A stretch of 64,000 bases of DNA, taken from positions 38,913,000-38,976,999 of the forward strand of contig NC_054866.1 in the NCBI RefSeq assembly GCF_018320785.1, written 5' to 3'. This DNA is from Cheilinus undulatus (Eukaryota; Chordata; Actinopteri; Labriformes; Labridae). Position 1 is the stretch's first letter, and the number at the start of each line of letters is the position of its first letter. The notes under the pieces are model-generated. The model did not search any database, had not been told where the DNA came from, and saw only the letters and a program-made list of their open reading frames with translations. The position numbers and the translations under genes were made by a program. Positions 1-11,930 of the stretch are shown piece by piece.

Positions 1-187
1 ATAGAGATAGGTGCTACAGTGTGATACGAAAGATTGCTTAGATAAATTGGCAACAATTTCACAGTTTTTCATAACAGACTACAAAATATCAATGCAGATA
101 AAACTATTTCTTGATGTTCTCTTTACAAAATATCAGTTTCCAAGTTTGCTTCTTAAAGGGAGAAAATAGGAAATCTTGCTTTTTTGT

Positions 188-1685
188 TCAGTTTTTGAAG
201 TCTTTAAAGGAATTGAGACGCTTCTCGTCAATCTGGATCTGGAGTTCTTCAGGGATACAGTGTGAGAATTTGTAGTTTTCTTTAATCCACTTTCCTCCCT
301 CCGTGTTCTCAATGGCCACGGCTGCAACACCTGCAGGCAATGGAGGGTGACATAAGTGCTCAAATACTGAAGATCATCAAATTGTCTCATGTTGTATTAC
401 AGACCAACGACTGTGGCTCCCAGTTTCTCCACCAGTTGGATCGCGGCCTTCATCGTGCCACCAGTCTCTATCCATTGGTCCACTAGCAGCACCCTCATAC
501 CTGCATCATTTAATAAAACAATAGCTAGTTATTTAAGCTGCACAGTGTAAAACAGTTATACAAGGAAAAACAATATTAATTATTGTTTTTGTATTTCCAC
601 AGGCAGAAAAATCAGGACTTGGTTCGCAAAATATTTTAAAAAATCATCACATATCAGGAGTTCTGCACCAGCATGTGGAGTTTTCTTCTAGTAAAATACT
701 GCAACTGATTTAAGCTGAAAATGCCAAATAAGGGACTGTGTCGTATGCCTGCAGAATTCGCTTCTTATTTGTGTTAGAGACTGTTTCAGATTAATCCTCA
801 TCATTTAGGAAGACGAACTATAAACCCTTGACAGTTGTAAGAATAATCATGAAGGCTGATATCCGACGTTTTCAAATGAAAGAACACAGATTTTTTTTTT
901 TGGTTCGCCATTATTATATTTTGTTCATAAAAGCCACTCATTTTCAACTGATAAATGAAACTGTTGCCAACAGCTTATTGATCTCTGACAACTATGCAGT
1001 GTTGCCCGAGTTTAGCTTTAAACAATACCTTCCTTTTTCATGTGTTGCATTGTCGCTATAATAGCCTTACTTGCAGCTTGAGCAGTGACCAGATCAAAGG
1101 TGAAGCCACATTCACCCCTCCATTTATAGCAGAAAAGTCATCGGCATTATCCCTTGGTTCCCCAGAGGAGTGCCTGTTCATTTGCTTCTGGTGAGTCTGA
1201 GTTTAACTCTAAATAGGCAGTTAGATAGATGCTTCACTCTGGCTTACTGTGGCTATGAAGCTGAAAAAGTACCTGGTTTCTCTGTACATTACCTTGCAAT
1301 CAATGGGTAATGAGATTTGCCAAAATAAAAGCACTATGATTAAGATGTGATTTGACATATTATTAGTGGCACTGGCATGTGGATATCTGTTTGATGTGAT
1401 AAATAAATACTCAACAGATCACTGTCAATAGGAGTCAGGTGTCATTACTGCAGATTGCAATGCACCTGCCTTTGTTCTTCATATAGATTTTTTTAACACC
1501 AAAGCCTGCTTATTTGTGATTGTTCAATATCACTAAAACTATAATAGTACTGCAAATAGATACCAGCCGATTTTTAACAAAGTCAGATCCTGTGTGTGCC
1601 GATTTTACTTACTCCACTGGTCCTATGAAAGTATTAACCCCTTGGATATTTTACCTGTTTATTGATTTTACAAATCAATCATGGT

Positions 1686-1737
<52 letters not shown>

Positions 1738-4700
1738 AAATTTATTTATTTATTTTTTTGGTTAAATAAAAATACAAAAAAACTCTTTAAAAGTAAAAAC
1801 AGATTTCTACTATGTAATGTCAATTAAATAAAAATATGCAATGTAAAACATGCAACTGCATAAATATTCATCTTTTTAAAAGTGACTGACCTAATTCAAC
1901 AGACGTCAAGCCAATTGGTGCTAGTGGTCTCACAAATGTGAAATGGGAATCACCCGAGTGAAGTGAATATGTCTCAAGTGATTGTAATATAAAGACACCC
2001 CTGAAAAGTCCAGTCACTTGTTAATCAGTATTCCTGGCTACCACTACACCATGAAGGAAGAAGAACACTCCAAGCAACTCAGAGAAAATGTTATTAAAAA
2101 GTGTAAGTCAGTAACCTAACTCGTCAGATGGATGTGTTTCACACATCCATCTGGAAAACTACTCAAAGACAGCATTTGGGAAAGGGCAGAGCCGTTGAAA
2201 AAAAACTCGGAGGGTGATTGGCTGAACGTTCTGTCTGTCACATCTTTACAGGCCAATCAGAGCTACAAAACACGTGACGTAGCCGCCAGCGAGCTGCACC
2301 CCTACCGAAGGAGTAAACTCCATTAGATAATGTGAACCATGGCGACTATAAAAACATGTCAGTATAGGAGTTTTGTTGTTTTGAAAAGGAAACAACTCAC
2401 TGCTGTTCTTTGTTCTTCTTTTAACAAAGAAATGTCGTCAAGGTCTGATAAAACTGGCGCTTTAGCAGCATCCACGCTAATGTCTTCCGCCATAACTACA
2501 CTGGTCTCTTGTTACGTCACAACTCCGCCGCGCCCAAAAGTACTGCCCCTCTACGCTGATTGGTCCTGTCACTTTCTAACCGGGCCCAAACAGTTCAGAT
2601 GGGAGCTTTGCAAGATGGATTTGCCGGTGAGAAACACGGAAACGGGCGTATCCACCTGCTTTGCAAGGTTAGTAAGTCGGAGGATTGATACAAAAAAATG
2701 TTCAAGGCACTGAACATCCTCCTAAGTTCAGTGAAATCCATCATCAAGAAATGGAAGGAATATGGTACATGTGTAAATCTGACTAGATCAGGCCAGCCTC
2801 ACAAACTGAGTGATCGCGCAAGAAGACTAATGAGAGAGGCCACCAAGATGCCTATGACTAATCTGAAGGATTACAAGCTTCACCAGCTGAGACAGAAGTG
2901 ACTCTGCAACAACTGTTGCCCAGGTTCTTCACCAGTCAAAGCTTTATGGTAGAGTGGCAAAGAGAAAGCCAAACTACTAAACTACTTAATCTCAGCCAGA
3001 GTTCACCAAAAGGCATGTAGGAGACTCTATGGTAAAATGGAAGAAAGGTCTTTGGTCTAATGAGACCAAAATTGTGCTTTTTGGCTTCCCAACAAGACAC
3101 TTGTCTGGTGGACACAAAACACATCACCACAAACACACCAGCCTCACTGTAAAGCACTGCGGTGGCAGCATCACGCTGTGGGAATGCTTCTCGGCTGCTG
3201 GCCATGGCAGGCTTGCAAAGGTAGAAGACTAGTGCAGCAAAATATAGGAAAATCCTGGAGGATAATCTTATCCAATCACTTATATATTACATATTTTTGT
3301 TTAATTAAAATTACTTTGTAGAAATCGGTTTCACTTTGACATTCTTTTGGTTTTTTTTTTGCCCTCCCCCAAAAAAATCAATTTATATTGACCATAATTA
3401 CTTAATAAAATCAATTAAAGGGTAGAATATCAAAGAGGGTGAATACTTGTTATAGGCACTGTATATAAATAGATCTGTGACTACAGATAATAGACTGTTG
3501 TTTCTAAATATGACAATGATCCCACAATATTGTGAAAAAAAACATTCACAAACTGCAAGCACAGCTGTTTCAGCTCACATAAAGATTAAATTCCCCCCCA
3601 AAAAACAAAAATGAAGTAAATAATCAAGATGAAATATAGATTCTTTCAACTCTGTCTACAAAACTTACTAGAGGAAAACAAAATGAAGCACATCAATAAA
3701 GTTCCTTTGTTTGCTGACAAAGGAGATCTTTGTATGTTTTTAGCTGATTATGAGAAAATAATATCTTAAAAGATGTCATTACAAAAAGCAATATCTCCTA
3801 GATTACACTAGAGGGTGCTGTGCTGCAGAAAATAACCGAACATTATGTTGAGGAAAACTGCAGTTTCAGTCAGTCAAACATTGTTATGGGATTAGGGTTT
3901 AATAAAATCTATTGACAGAATTTTAAACTGTTTTATTAAAAAAAAAAATGTTATCTTTGACGAAAAACACCATTGTTATTCAGCAGATCTACCCTCTGAG
4001 ATGTTAGGAATGAAGAATGAATGTGATTTGGACTTTGATAAAACACTGTTATAAAAAGTGAAAGTGTTTAGACTGTTGCTCAGTATTTTCTTCTACTGAA
4101 CAAGAAATTGATTGAAAAAATGTATTTTGTCAAAGTTTTGTTATCCTTCTAACTCTCCTTATTGTAACAGCTGTGAGAAGGAGTTTTCCTGCCCGCATCC
4201 TCAAAAGCATTCCCCTTTATGGAGGATTTTCTGTGTTAAATGGGAATGCAAACAAACACAGCTTTTCTTTTAACATTCAAATTTAGACTTGAAATGCTTA
4301 ACAAAGTTATAGACATTTAAAAAAGCTATCATTGGTACTTGAATATTGTCTCTACTTTTATTTGAACATAATGCTTCCACTGCCCTGAGCTGTCCAAACA
4401 CTGTCAGCTGTGTAAACACTGATGCAGTCAGGAGAATTCTTGACAATATTAATGTGTAGGAAGCAAAGGAAGATTAACCTGGTTTAAGCACATCCACTCT
4501 TACTTCCATAGTCTTTTCTCTGCCTGTGTAATCTGTGTAGTTTTGGTTTTCTGTCGTCACACACAGGTGTCCTGCTTTACGGATGGCGAGAAAACCTTTT
4601 CCAAGAGTGGTGGCCACAGACGCCCCTTAAAAACAAACAAAAAAACAAAAATAAAAGCATTCAGCAACACTGACAGAATCAAATCCAACACATGATCACT

Positions 4701-5404
4701 CCTAACATGACAGAACAGTTTATGCATTGCCATGTAGTGAGGTGTAGAGGGGCTGAAATGTCTAAATTTAGTAACTTTGCCAGAGGGGTTAGGTTTCCTG
4801 GTGCACGCAGTGGCAGAGTAACAACCTCTTAAAATAAGATTGGTGTTAAGACTCTATGTGCGCTCCCACTTTGCCTACTTTTAGCGTCCTTAACAGGAAT
4901 TATTTTCTCACCAAGAATGAAGCCCATTGCATCTATCCCACCAACCAGGTCAATGGTGTCATTGAGAAATGGACCAATAAGGTCTTTGGCACAGTCAGCA
5001 AGAGCCTGAATTAAAAGGAAGAGTAAACAAACAGTTCAAAATACACACACGCCCTGTGCATTTCTACAGTTACAAACCAGCTTTCCTGCAACAGTAGAAA
5101 TACAACTACAGCATAAAATAACGTCTTAGTAACTTAACAAGATCCTCATTTTCAATCAAACCTGGGGATTGCAGTAGAGTCTGGACGGGTCCAGCCAGGC
5201 AAATGTTGGTCCTTTTGTGTTTGGTGCCATCAGACAAAGGTACCATCCTTTGCGTCTGTCTGCAGAAAGATCCAACACGTCCATTTGCAAAACAAGACTC
5301 GGCTGCCCTGTCAGAGAGGGACTGTGGTGAATGGACCGGACTGTGAATGAGCGTGGCGTCACCAGTTTCAGGTTCAAGAGGGGAGGACAGTGGGAGGGAT
5401 GGGA
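188..5404 (-). CDS. Adenine phosphoribosyltransferase-like gene, five 3' exons (5' end missing)
   Basis: Exons, in transcript order: 5162-5404, 4912-5005, 4479-4625, 405-500, 188-330; stop at 188-190. Every junction has GT/AG and the reading frame is continuous, giving 240 residues. The product is related to the type I phosphoribosyltransferases, which move phosphoribose from PRPP to a base. The core reads LVGGIDAMGFILGASVATTL, then GKGFLAIRKAGHLC, then the PRPP-loop equivalent VLLVDQWIETGGTMKAAI, then GATVVGVAAVAIEN. The usual pair of acidic residues in that loop is D-Q here. The last intron (331-404) is only 74 bp. The 5162-5404 exon starts in phase 0 after an AG and has no upstream ATG in frame, so at least one 5' exon lies further right and was not recognised. 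The intron between 4479 and 500 hosts two transposons. Family membership is confident; substrate and activity are unknown. Confidence 0.85.
501..2111. other. Intron sequence, no gene seen
   Basis: Right-hand part, in plus coordinates, of the last-but-one intron of the phosphoribosyltransferase-like gene begins here. AT-rich, with stop codons in all frames and no exon-like segment matching the gene. Only the TA microsatellite at 1690-1737 stands out. Confidence 0.6.
1690..1737. repeat. (TA)n microsatellite followed by T-run
   Basis: About 17 uninterrupted TA units run into a 15-base T tract. It lies in an intron and is likely polymorphic in length. Confidence 0.95.
2112..2672. mobile_element. 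hAT-like non-autonomous element, copy 1 (561 bp)
   Basis: Starts TAACCTAA and ends AAGGTTAG, flanked by taagtcag (2104-2111) and taagtcgg (2673-2680), an 8-bp target duplication with one mismatch, as expected for hAT-type insertion. The body aligns along its length with 8853-9362. Both arms hold promoter-like boxes: CCAAT-type at 2216-2222 and 2252-2258, TGACGT at 2275-2280, and on the other arm a TGACGT on the minus strand near 2513-2518 and a CCAAT box near 2558-2563. A short minus-strand reading frame (2359-2493) is conserved between the copies. No transposase is encoded. Confidence 0.75.
2359..2493 (-). pseudogene. Relic N-terminus of a RecQ-like helicase inside the hAT-like element, copy 1
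   Basis: An ATG inside an ATGGCGG context at 2493 opens a 44-codon frame containing DAAKAPVLSDLD and LLKEEQRTAVSC before a stop at 2359-2361. The second block resembles the segment just before motif I of RecQ-like helicases (L-x-x-E-Q-x-x-A). The ATP-binding Walker A motif that should follow is absent, so this is a first-exon remnant without helicase function. The same frame occurs in copy 2 (9030-9173). The helicase identification is inference from a very short stretch. Confidence 0.4.
2690..3470 (+). pseudogene. Tc1-like transposon relic with broken transposase
   Basis: Around 2698-2901 the plus strand encodes a Tc1-type DNA-binding region (SVKSIIKKWKEYGTC, then RSGQPHKLSDRARR). After stops and frame changes, 3029-3232 encodes a later piece (GLWSNETKIVLFG, then HCGGSITLWECFSAAGHG), the region around the first catalytic Asp/Glu block of Tc1 transposases. 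The right end carries the Tc1-type terminal stretch near 3440-3468 (gaatacttgttataggcac). It abuts the hAT-like element at its left and lacks a clear left terminus. It cannot encode an active transposase. Confidence 0.8.
3471..4478. other. Intron sequence, nothing recognised
   Basis: Remainder of the intron up to the 4479-4625 exon. AT-rich with short homopolymer runs; no exon, RNA gene or transposon was recognised. Confidence 0.55.
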
Positions 5405-6689
5405 CTGTTAATTATATTCCACTGCACTTTGTGAAATGGCATTACTCTAAAAAACTTTAGAAGAGGCTAAGAGACTAGTCAGAGGTGAAACAAGTTATCT
5501 AGTTATGAGGAATACATTTCACTTTTGAGGAGTCCATAAAAACTATGAACATTTTTTAAGCAATCATGAGAATATTCAGGAGATGTATACATTTTTAAGA
5601 CCTTTTGAAAACAAATTTTCATCAAATTTCCTCTCAGACCTTTTTCAGTGGGAATTCAAAAACTTTATGAAAGTCCTCAAAAAATTCAGAAATATATATA
5701 TATAAAAAAAAACTTTTAAAAGTGAAAATCTGCAAAATTGCTTTTCAAGCAAGCTTAGAATTTTTTCATGATATTTATTAGTGATTTTTTTTATTCATTA
5801 TTTTGTGTGTGTGTGGGGGGGGTGTTACACTGATTTATTTTTTTTATCTTTAAAAAAAATCTAATTCTTCAGATTTTGGGGGGTAACTTTATGAATATTT
5901 GTTGTGTAGATTATGCACCTAGAGAAGAACTGTAACCATTTGACATAAAGTTAGAATTAATATTAGACTGGAGTAGGACGAATGATCCTATGAAATTATT
6001 ATTTCTCCCCTGGTTCATGCCTCAGGCTGTTTCTCTATTATGGTGGACAGAGCAGTGGTCTTTATGTCTTTATCTTGAGAAAAAGGTGTTTAAACAAGTT
6101 CAGGTTACATTCATAATCAAACCTTTTCATTGTGATTACGCCAAATGTTCCTGCTCTCAGACTGGAATGTTTTTACAATTATCAAGTAAACCCATATTAT
6201 GTTTCATCTGAGTTGTGTAAAAGGATTCCAGCAGAGTAAGCAGAAACTGCTCTTTCCCACAGTTTGGATTTATATAACGACAATCAAATAAACTTAAGTT
6301 GATGCAACACTTTAACTTGACCTGACCTGCACTTTTGCACTCTGATTGTATACTTGCAATGTTTTATAGATATTATATGCTTATCTGATAGCTAAGGCTA
6401 TAGTGAAGTACATCAAGATGTTTAATGTTCTCACAGAGAAATGGATCTGGAATACTACTGTTATAATCATGTGATGGCAGCTTAAACAAAATTAAACATT
6501 AACTACCACCTGCTGGTTTGTAAGGAATACTACTGATGGAGTAAGGGACGTTTAGTAATGGGTCAAGCAGAAGGGCTGAGGGCCTTTCTGTGGTGGGATG
6601 AGTAAGCATGGGATGAAATGAGGCCCAGTGACCCTGACCTTTGACCTCCAAAATCAAATCAGTTCATCCATCAGTCAGAGAGGACATTT
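5405..6689. other. Upstream/intronic sequence, nothing recognised
   Basis: Lies upstream of the most 5' exon found for the phosphoribosyltransferase-like gene and is probably its next intron. Holds a short TA tract near 5693-5702 and a GT/G run near 5802-5822. The missing first exon was looked for here by eye and not found. Confidence 0.5.
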
Positions 6690-7290
6690 GTGCAAAGTTT
6701 GAATAAGGTTCCATATGATATTCTGTGGACTGGTGAGACATAATTTATGCATCTGAAGTAAAACTAACAACATTTCATGAAAAGAACATCATGCCAACAG
6801 TCAAACATGGTAGTGGTAGTGTGATGTCTGCCTCAAGGTCTGGATGCCGTAATTAAAGGAACCATGAATTTTATCTATGTTATCTACCAGAAAATCCAGA
6901 AGGAGAATGTCTGGCCATCAATTTGTGACCTCCAGCTCAAGTCAATTGGGATATGCAGCAGGACAACGATCCGAAATACAACAGCAACCTCAGTCAACCC
7001 TTGTATGGCTTTCAAAAACTCAGGGTTTTGGAGTCAAAGTCATGACTTAAATCTAATTGAATTGCTGTGGCATGACCTTAAACAGGCCATTGATGCTTGA
7101 AAATCCTCCAGTGTGACTGAATTATAACAATCCTGCAAAGCAGAATGGGACAAAATTCCTCCAGAGTGATGTAAAAGACTCATTTGCAGTTATCAAAAAT
7201 GCTTGATTGTAGTTGTTGCTGTCAAGGGTGGAACAACTAGTCATAAGGTTTAGGGAGCAATCATTTTTTCACATAGGGCCATAGGTTTAG
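6690..7290 (+). pseudogene. Tc1-like transposon remnant (3' half)
   Basis: Plus-strand fragments include SQSHDLNLIELLWHDLKQAI (about 7036-7095), the decayed equivalent of the catalytic-domain end DLNPIE..W of Tc1 transposases. Upstream pieces recall the LWTGET-type region, with stops between. The sequence ends near 7290 in the terminal stretch ttcacatagggccataggtt, typical of fish Tc1 elements. No 5' half or left inverted repeat was found. Confidence 0.7.
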
Positions 7291-8852
7291 ATAGCTTTAT
7301 CCCCTTAATAGATAAAATTATCATTTAAAAAACCTCATTTTGTCTCTACTCTGGTTATCGTTGTCTAATAATAGTATTATTTTGATGATCTAAAACATTT
7401 AAGTGTGACAAAATACACCAAGGTTCATTCATACATCAGTAGAGTATGTCCTTCATTGTTTGATACATGCATGAAGAACTCTTCATAAGGTACAGACAAA
7501 GCCAAAAGTTTAAATCAAGAGACAAAATGAAATGAGGTAGCAGCTAAAAAATGCTGTAGATTCTTCTGTAAAGTCTGTGTTTAACCATGAAAACACGTTT
7601 GATTTAAATGGTCTTGTATGCTGAACAAGTTAACCACACTCTTATGATTCAAACACTGACTCACAGTTTATCCAGGGGGCGCTGTTTAGCAGCTGGCCGG
7701 TCTGTAGAGAAGGCTGACTAACAGGAGTGTTACCCAGCAGTGTATTTAATCAAGTGTCACCTTTCTGTTTTACTGTACTTGTCTTAGCTTCCCTGTGGTC
7801 AGTGGGATTATTTGCCTTAGTTTCAGCCCCTCCTGCAGTGACCACTTTAATTCATGAGAAACTTTTTTTTTTTCCATTCCCTCAAGATTTGGTCGAATGT
7901 TGCCTCTGGTGATTTTACATCATTTCTCTCCGCCTTCCAACAATCGGATTTCAGTGCCTTGAGTAGGCTGGATCTCCGCCTCTAGAGCTCCCTGTAAGAC
8001 CAACCATGTGACTCAGACACAGGGCTGATTAGAAACCCAATCTGACAAGAGCTTTTTCTTCTCTTCTCAGAAAGTCAAAGATTAGCAATGCAGAGGGATA
8101 TTTGCTGTGCATCATTTTCTTAACTTGCATGTGATTTTACTCTGTTTACAATACTACACATGGAATGGAGGTCTACATAAGAAACGTGCAGCCAGTCTCC
8201 TCATATTCCTATTTTTTTAATCAGTGAAACAAGTTTGCCACTAATTACTAAATAAAGCTTTTTTTAAAAAAATATGTAATTCATGCATAGGTTGTTTTAC
8301 CATTGGGTTAAGGTAGGCAACTGATTGGGTCCTTGTGCACCAAAGGGCCTCAAGGCATAGGCAGAATAGATGTGCATCAAATGTGAGGAATATTTTTTAA
8401 ATAATAATAATAATTCATACGTAATATAGATAAGGTGGCCATAGAGCATAAAACAGCACAGCAATTGAGTTTCTAATCAAAAAATTCCCTGGGAATTACT
8501 CCTGATCCCATTATACTGGGGTTCCAGCCCCTGAAAGCCCCATCATGTCACCATATCTGGTGAAGTAGGTCTATATAGTGTTACAACCCTGGCTCAAGGA
8601 CGCAACACAATGGAGCAGAAACCGATCACAGGTTAACAAAAGTATTTTATTACAAAACTTAGGTTTAACAATGTAAATTAGGATGATAGCTGAAGAACAT
8701 GGCTGGTCTGGCTGCAGGCTGAGAGAGAGTGAGGAGTTGTTCTGCTTTGACTTAAGTAGACTCCCCGCAGGTGCAGACGGTCAGAGCCGGATTGTGTAGG
8801 CGGAGCAGTGCCACCCATGGAGTCTTCATATGGAGGCCATGAATTGCCACAG
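7291..8852. other. Non-coding stretch, possible unclassified repeat at 8580-8830
   Basis: No exon recognised. From about 8580 the sequence (gttacaaccctggctcaag onwards, with TTATTACAAAACTTAGG) has the look of retroelement-derived DNA, but no terminal repeats or coding sequence confirm this. Confidence 0.4.
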
Positions 8853-9362
8853 TAACCTAAAAACCTTCAATACTAAGCGTTTGGGAAAGGAAAAAAAACT
8901 TGGAGTGTGATTGGATGAATGTTCTGTCTGTCACATCTTTACGGGCCAATCAAAGCAACAAAACATGTGACGTAGCTGCGACCAATGTGCGCGTGCGCAG
9001 CTACCGAGGAATAACGCGAACCATGGCAACTATAGACATGTCAGTACACAACTTTTGTTGTTTTTGAAAAGAGAACAACTCACTGCTGTTCTTTGTTCTT
9101 CTTTTAACAAAAAAATGTCAAGTTCTGATAAAACTGGCGCTTTAGCAGCATCCATGCTAAGCTCTTGCGCCATAATTGCATTGGCCTCTTGTTGTTGCTT
9201 GCTTACGTCACGACTCCGCCGTGCCTGAGAGTACTGCCCCTCATTGCCGATTGGTCCTGTCACTTTCTAACCAGGCCAAATGGTTCAGAAGGGAGCTTTG
9301 CAAGGTGGATTCGCTAGTGAGAAACAAGAAAACAGGTGTATCCATCTGCTTTGCAAGGTTAG
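8853..9362. mobile_element. hAT-like non-autonomous element, copy 2 (510 bp)
   Basis: Same family as 2112-2672. Begins TAACCTAA, ends AAGGTTAG, and is flanked by a perfect 8-bp duplication tgccacag (8845-8852 and 9363-9370). The internal CCAAT-type boxes (about 8909, 8946 and 9248) and TGACGT motifs (about 8966 and, on the minus strand, about 9203) are kept in the same places as in copy 1. Confidence 0.8.
9030..9173 (-). pseudogene. Relic N-terminus of a RecQ-like helicase inside the hAT-like element, copy 2
   Basis: ATG at 9171-9173, in the same ATGGCG context as copy 1, opens 47 codons including DAAKAPVLSELD and LLKEEQRTAVSC, then a stop at 9030-9032. It diverges from copy 1 after the LLKEEQ block, as expected when the following coding sequence was lost before the copies spread. 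No ATPase motif follows. Confidence 0.4.
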
Positions 9363-9689
9363 TGCCACAGAGTGCCTCAGAGAAAATGAATATTAGAATG
9401 GCATATAAAACACGCATACATAACAATAGAAATAGGCCAATAAAATAATAGATTACTATGTGGCACAATGGCATAAATAAAAAACAAATGTGATTTTTGA
9501 CAGACCCTGTACCTACAGTGCACATAGAAAAATTGCAAAAGCAGTTGTCTGACTACCAAAACGTACCTTGAACATATATTTATTCTTATATTGAGCCTAG
9601 ACAAGATTAATCTCTGAATTTCTCTGAAAATTGCAACTGTCTCTCTCTCCTTTTCCGTCGCATTTTGAAATTAGGCTGTTTCACACGTG

Positions 9690-11570
9690 ATGTTGGTCGC
9701 CTTGGGGAGCCAGACGTTTCACAGGCATATGTGCCTGGGCTTGTGGCCACTTTTGGAAAACCACATGCCTCTCGAGATCCTGAGTCTCTCTAGGCAGACT
9801 TCAGGTCTGATACCCTGGCTGCTGCCCATAAAAACATCCCAAGGTTACAGAAGAGAAAAGGGGGGCCTCATCTCTGAGGAAACCATGGCAGGGTGATGGA
9901 GAGAGATGCAGAGGCCAGGGCTCATGGCCTGTGCTGCGCAAGACAGTAGAGGGCCAACTGGGCACAAGTAATGCCCAGCTTACAGGGCCATACAGAGCCT
10001 CAAGGCAGCTGCATCCTCTCCATGTTGCTCTACAGTAAAGGTGCCTGATGGCACAATCCTGACAGAAGTGTCAGATATCAAGGAATGATGGTCTGGTTAC
10101 TCTGGAGAGTACTTTGAACTGGGCAGACCTTCCCACTGGTGAGTTCCAAATGGATGCCGATGATTCATTGAGTGTGGACCCACCTGTAAACTGCAATCCA
10201 CCAACTGTCGAGAGGACTTGACAGGCAGTAAAAAAGCTGAAGCTTGGTAAAGCATCAGGCATGGGCAGGTTCCAGGCTGAGATGTACACAGCAGGTGGTG
10301 AAACCTCCCGCCTCTGGAAACATGCTCTCATCTGCTCTGTATGGAGAACAGGCATTATCCTACCAGCTGGAAGAGAAGCATTGCTGATGAACAGGATCCG
10401 TGATCTGCTGCTCCAACACCAGTGGCCTAAACAGTCAGGATTTAGTCCTCACTGAGTGTTTTCAGAAATTCAATAGATGGTTGCTTGCGATTTATGTTGA
10501 CTTCCAGGGACGTTTGACTCTGTGCGTAGAGATGCCCTCTGGAGGATTCTGGAGCTCAACAGGATCCCACGAGTGCTTATCCAGCTAATGTCGGCCCTAT
10601 ATTCTGGTACAGAGAGTGCTGTGAAGTGTGGTGGCTCCACCTTTGACTTCTTCCAAGTTGATTCTGGGCTGAGGCAGGGGTGCATCTTAGCCCTTACACT
10701 CTTAAGTACCGGTATGGAATGGATAATGGGGCGAGTAACAGGGGCAGCAGACTGTGGAGTGTCATTTGACAATGTCCCGATCACTGATCTGGACTTTGCT
10801 GATGATGCTGCGATCTTTGTAGAGACTCTATCCTTGTAGGAGATCTTAACTTCCTGAGGAGGCTGAATCATTGGGAATGCACATCTCCTAGACCAAAACA
10901 AAGATCTAGGCATTTAGGGATGCCTTGGATGCTACTATAGAATCTGTGGACAGTGAGAGTGGAAAGTTATAGAGCAGTTCACCTACTTTGGCAGAGTAAT
11001 CCATGAAACTGCAAGGCTAAGATTAACCACAGACTTGGACTCAGGCATGGGGTGATAGGTTCACTGGCCAAAGCGATGTGGCACTCCCAGTATCTGAGCA
11101 TGCAGACCAAAGTCAGAGTCTTTCGGCCCTCTTTCTTTTCAGTCTTACTATATTCTTGTGAGGTCTGGATGTTGACTGATGGCCAGAGGCTCTGACTGGA
11201 CTCCTTTGTGACAACTTCTCTCCAGCACATTTTGGGGTATCATTTGCAAGACTGTGTCTAACGCTGACATGCTTAAGAGCATGGAGATGGGAAGGGTCAG
11301 CTGCCTGATACTGGAGCGGCAGCTTTACTACAAGTACGGGGCGAGATTTCCTGAGCCTGAACCAGCTCAATGTTCACTGGGTGTCCAGGACCAAGTGGGC
11401 CTGACCAGAGCTCAGGGGTTGCCACATGCATTGTGGAGGGGTCAGCTGGGAGAAGACCTGGAGAGATAGGGCATGGACCTGGCACAGGTCTGGATGATGA
11501 CCATCAGGAGACCAGTGCAGTACAAAACCAAGGTTGACACTGTGAAGCTGGTAAACCTGACCGGAAATGC
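9690..11570 (+). pseudogene. Decayed non-LTR retrotransposon (LINE) ORF2
   Basis: Successive broken frames follow a LINE reverse transcriptase. Near 10240 is KLGKASGMGRFQAEMY-like sequence. At 10510-10840 come DALWRILELNRIPRVLIQLM, ALYSGTESAVKCGG, SGLRQGCILA and TDLDFADDAAIF; the FADD block holds the catalytic Asp pair. Near 11250-11560 is the C-terminal region, with the decayed GxPH-type stretch before LGEDLER and the RRPVQYKTKVD end. Many stops and frameshifts separate the blocks, so it is inactive. The LINE family was not assigned. Confidence 0.75.
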
Positions 11571-11702
11571 ATTTACAACTGCTTTTGTTTCATTTGGGAT
11601 TTTTGTACTGTCTTAACCTGAGAGAATTTTCTTACTGCCTTTTTAGATACAGACCTGCTTTTGAAAGAAAACAAGGAACTTGGAGCTGATCAAACTGGAA
11701 CT

Positions 11703-11930
11703 CAGGTCAGGTCAGGTCAGGTATGGGAACAAATACCGGTTCGGCATTTTGTTATGTCAACCTTGGTCCTGTACTGCTCTGGCCTCCTGATGGCAATCCT
11801 GGTGGCCTGCACAAGGCCCATGCCCTGTCTCTCCAGGTATACTCCCAGATGCCCCCCTCCAAAGATATTGCAGTGGCTTAACCAAAGTGTGCCACAAAGG
11901 ATAATAAAGCATACAATAAACAATCACACA
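11703..11930 (-). mobile_element. 3' fragment of the same LINE family, opposite orientation
   Basis: The minus strand encodes GMGLVQATRIAIRRPEQY then RTKVDITKCRTGICSHT, matching the C-terminus of the LINE at 9690-11570. It is followed by a (CCTGA)n-type tail (11703-11722 on the plus strand reads aggtcaggtcaggtcagg). The two pieces lie tail to tail about 130 bp apart. Confidence 0.7.

Noticed and set aside
2339-2713. Plus-strand frame of 124 codons
   Set aside because: Runs across the hAT-like element against the conserved minus-strand frame and through its border; not conserved in copy 2.
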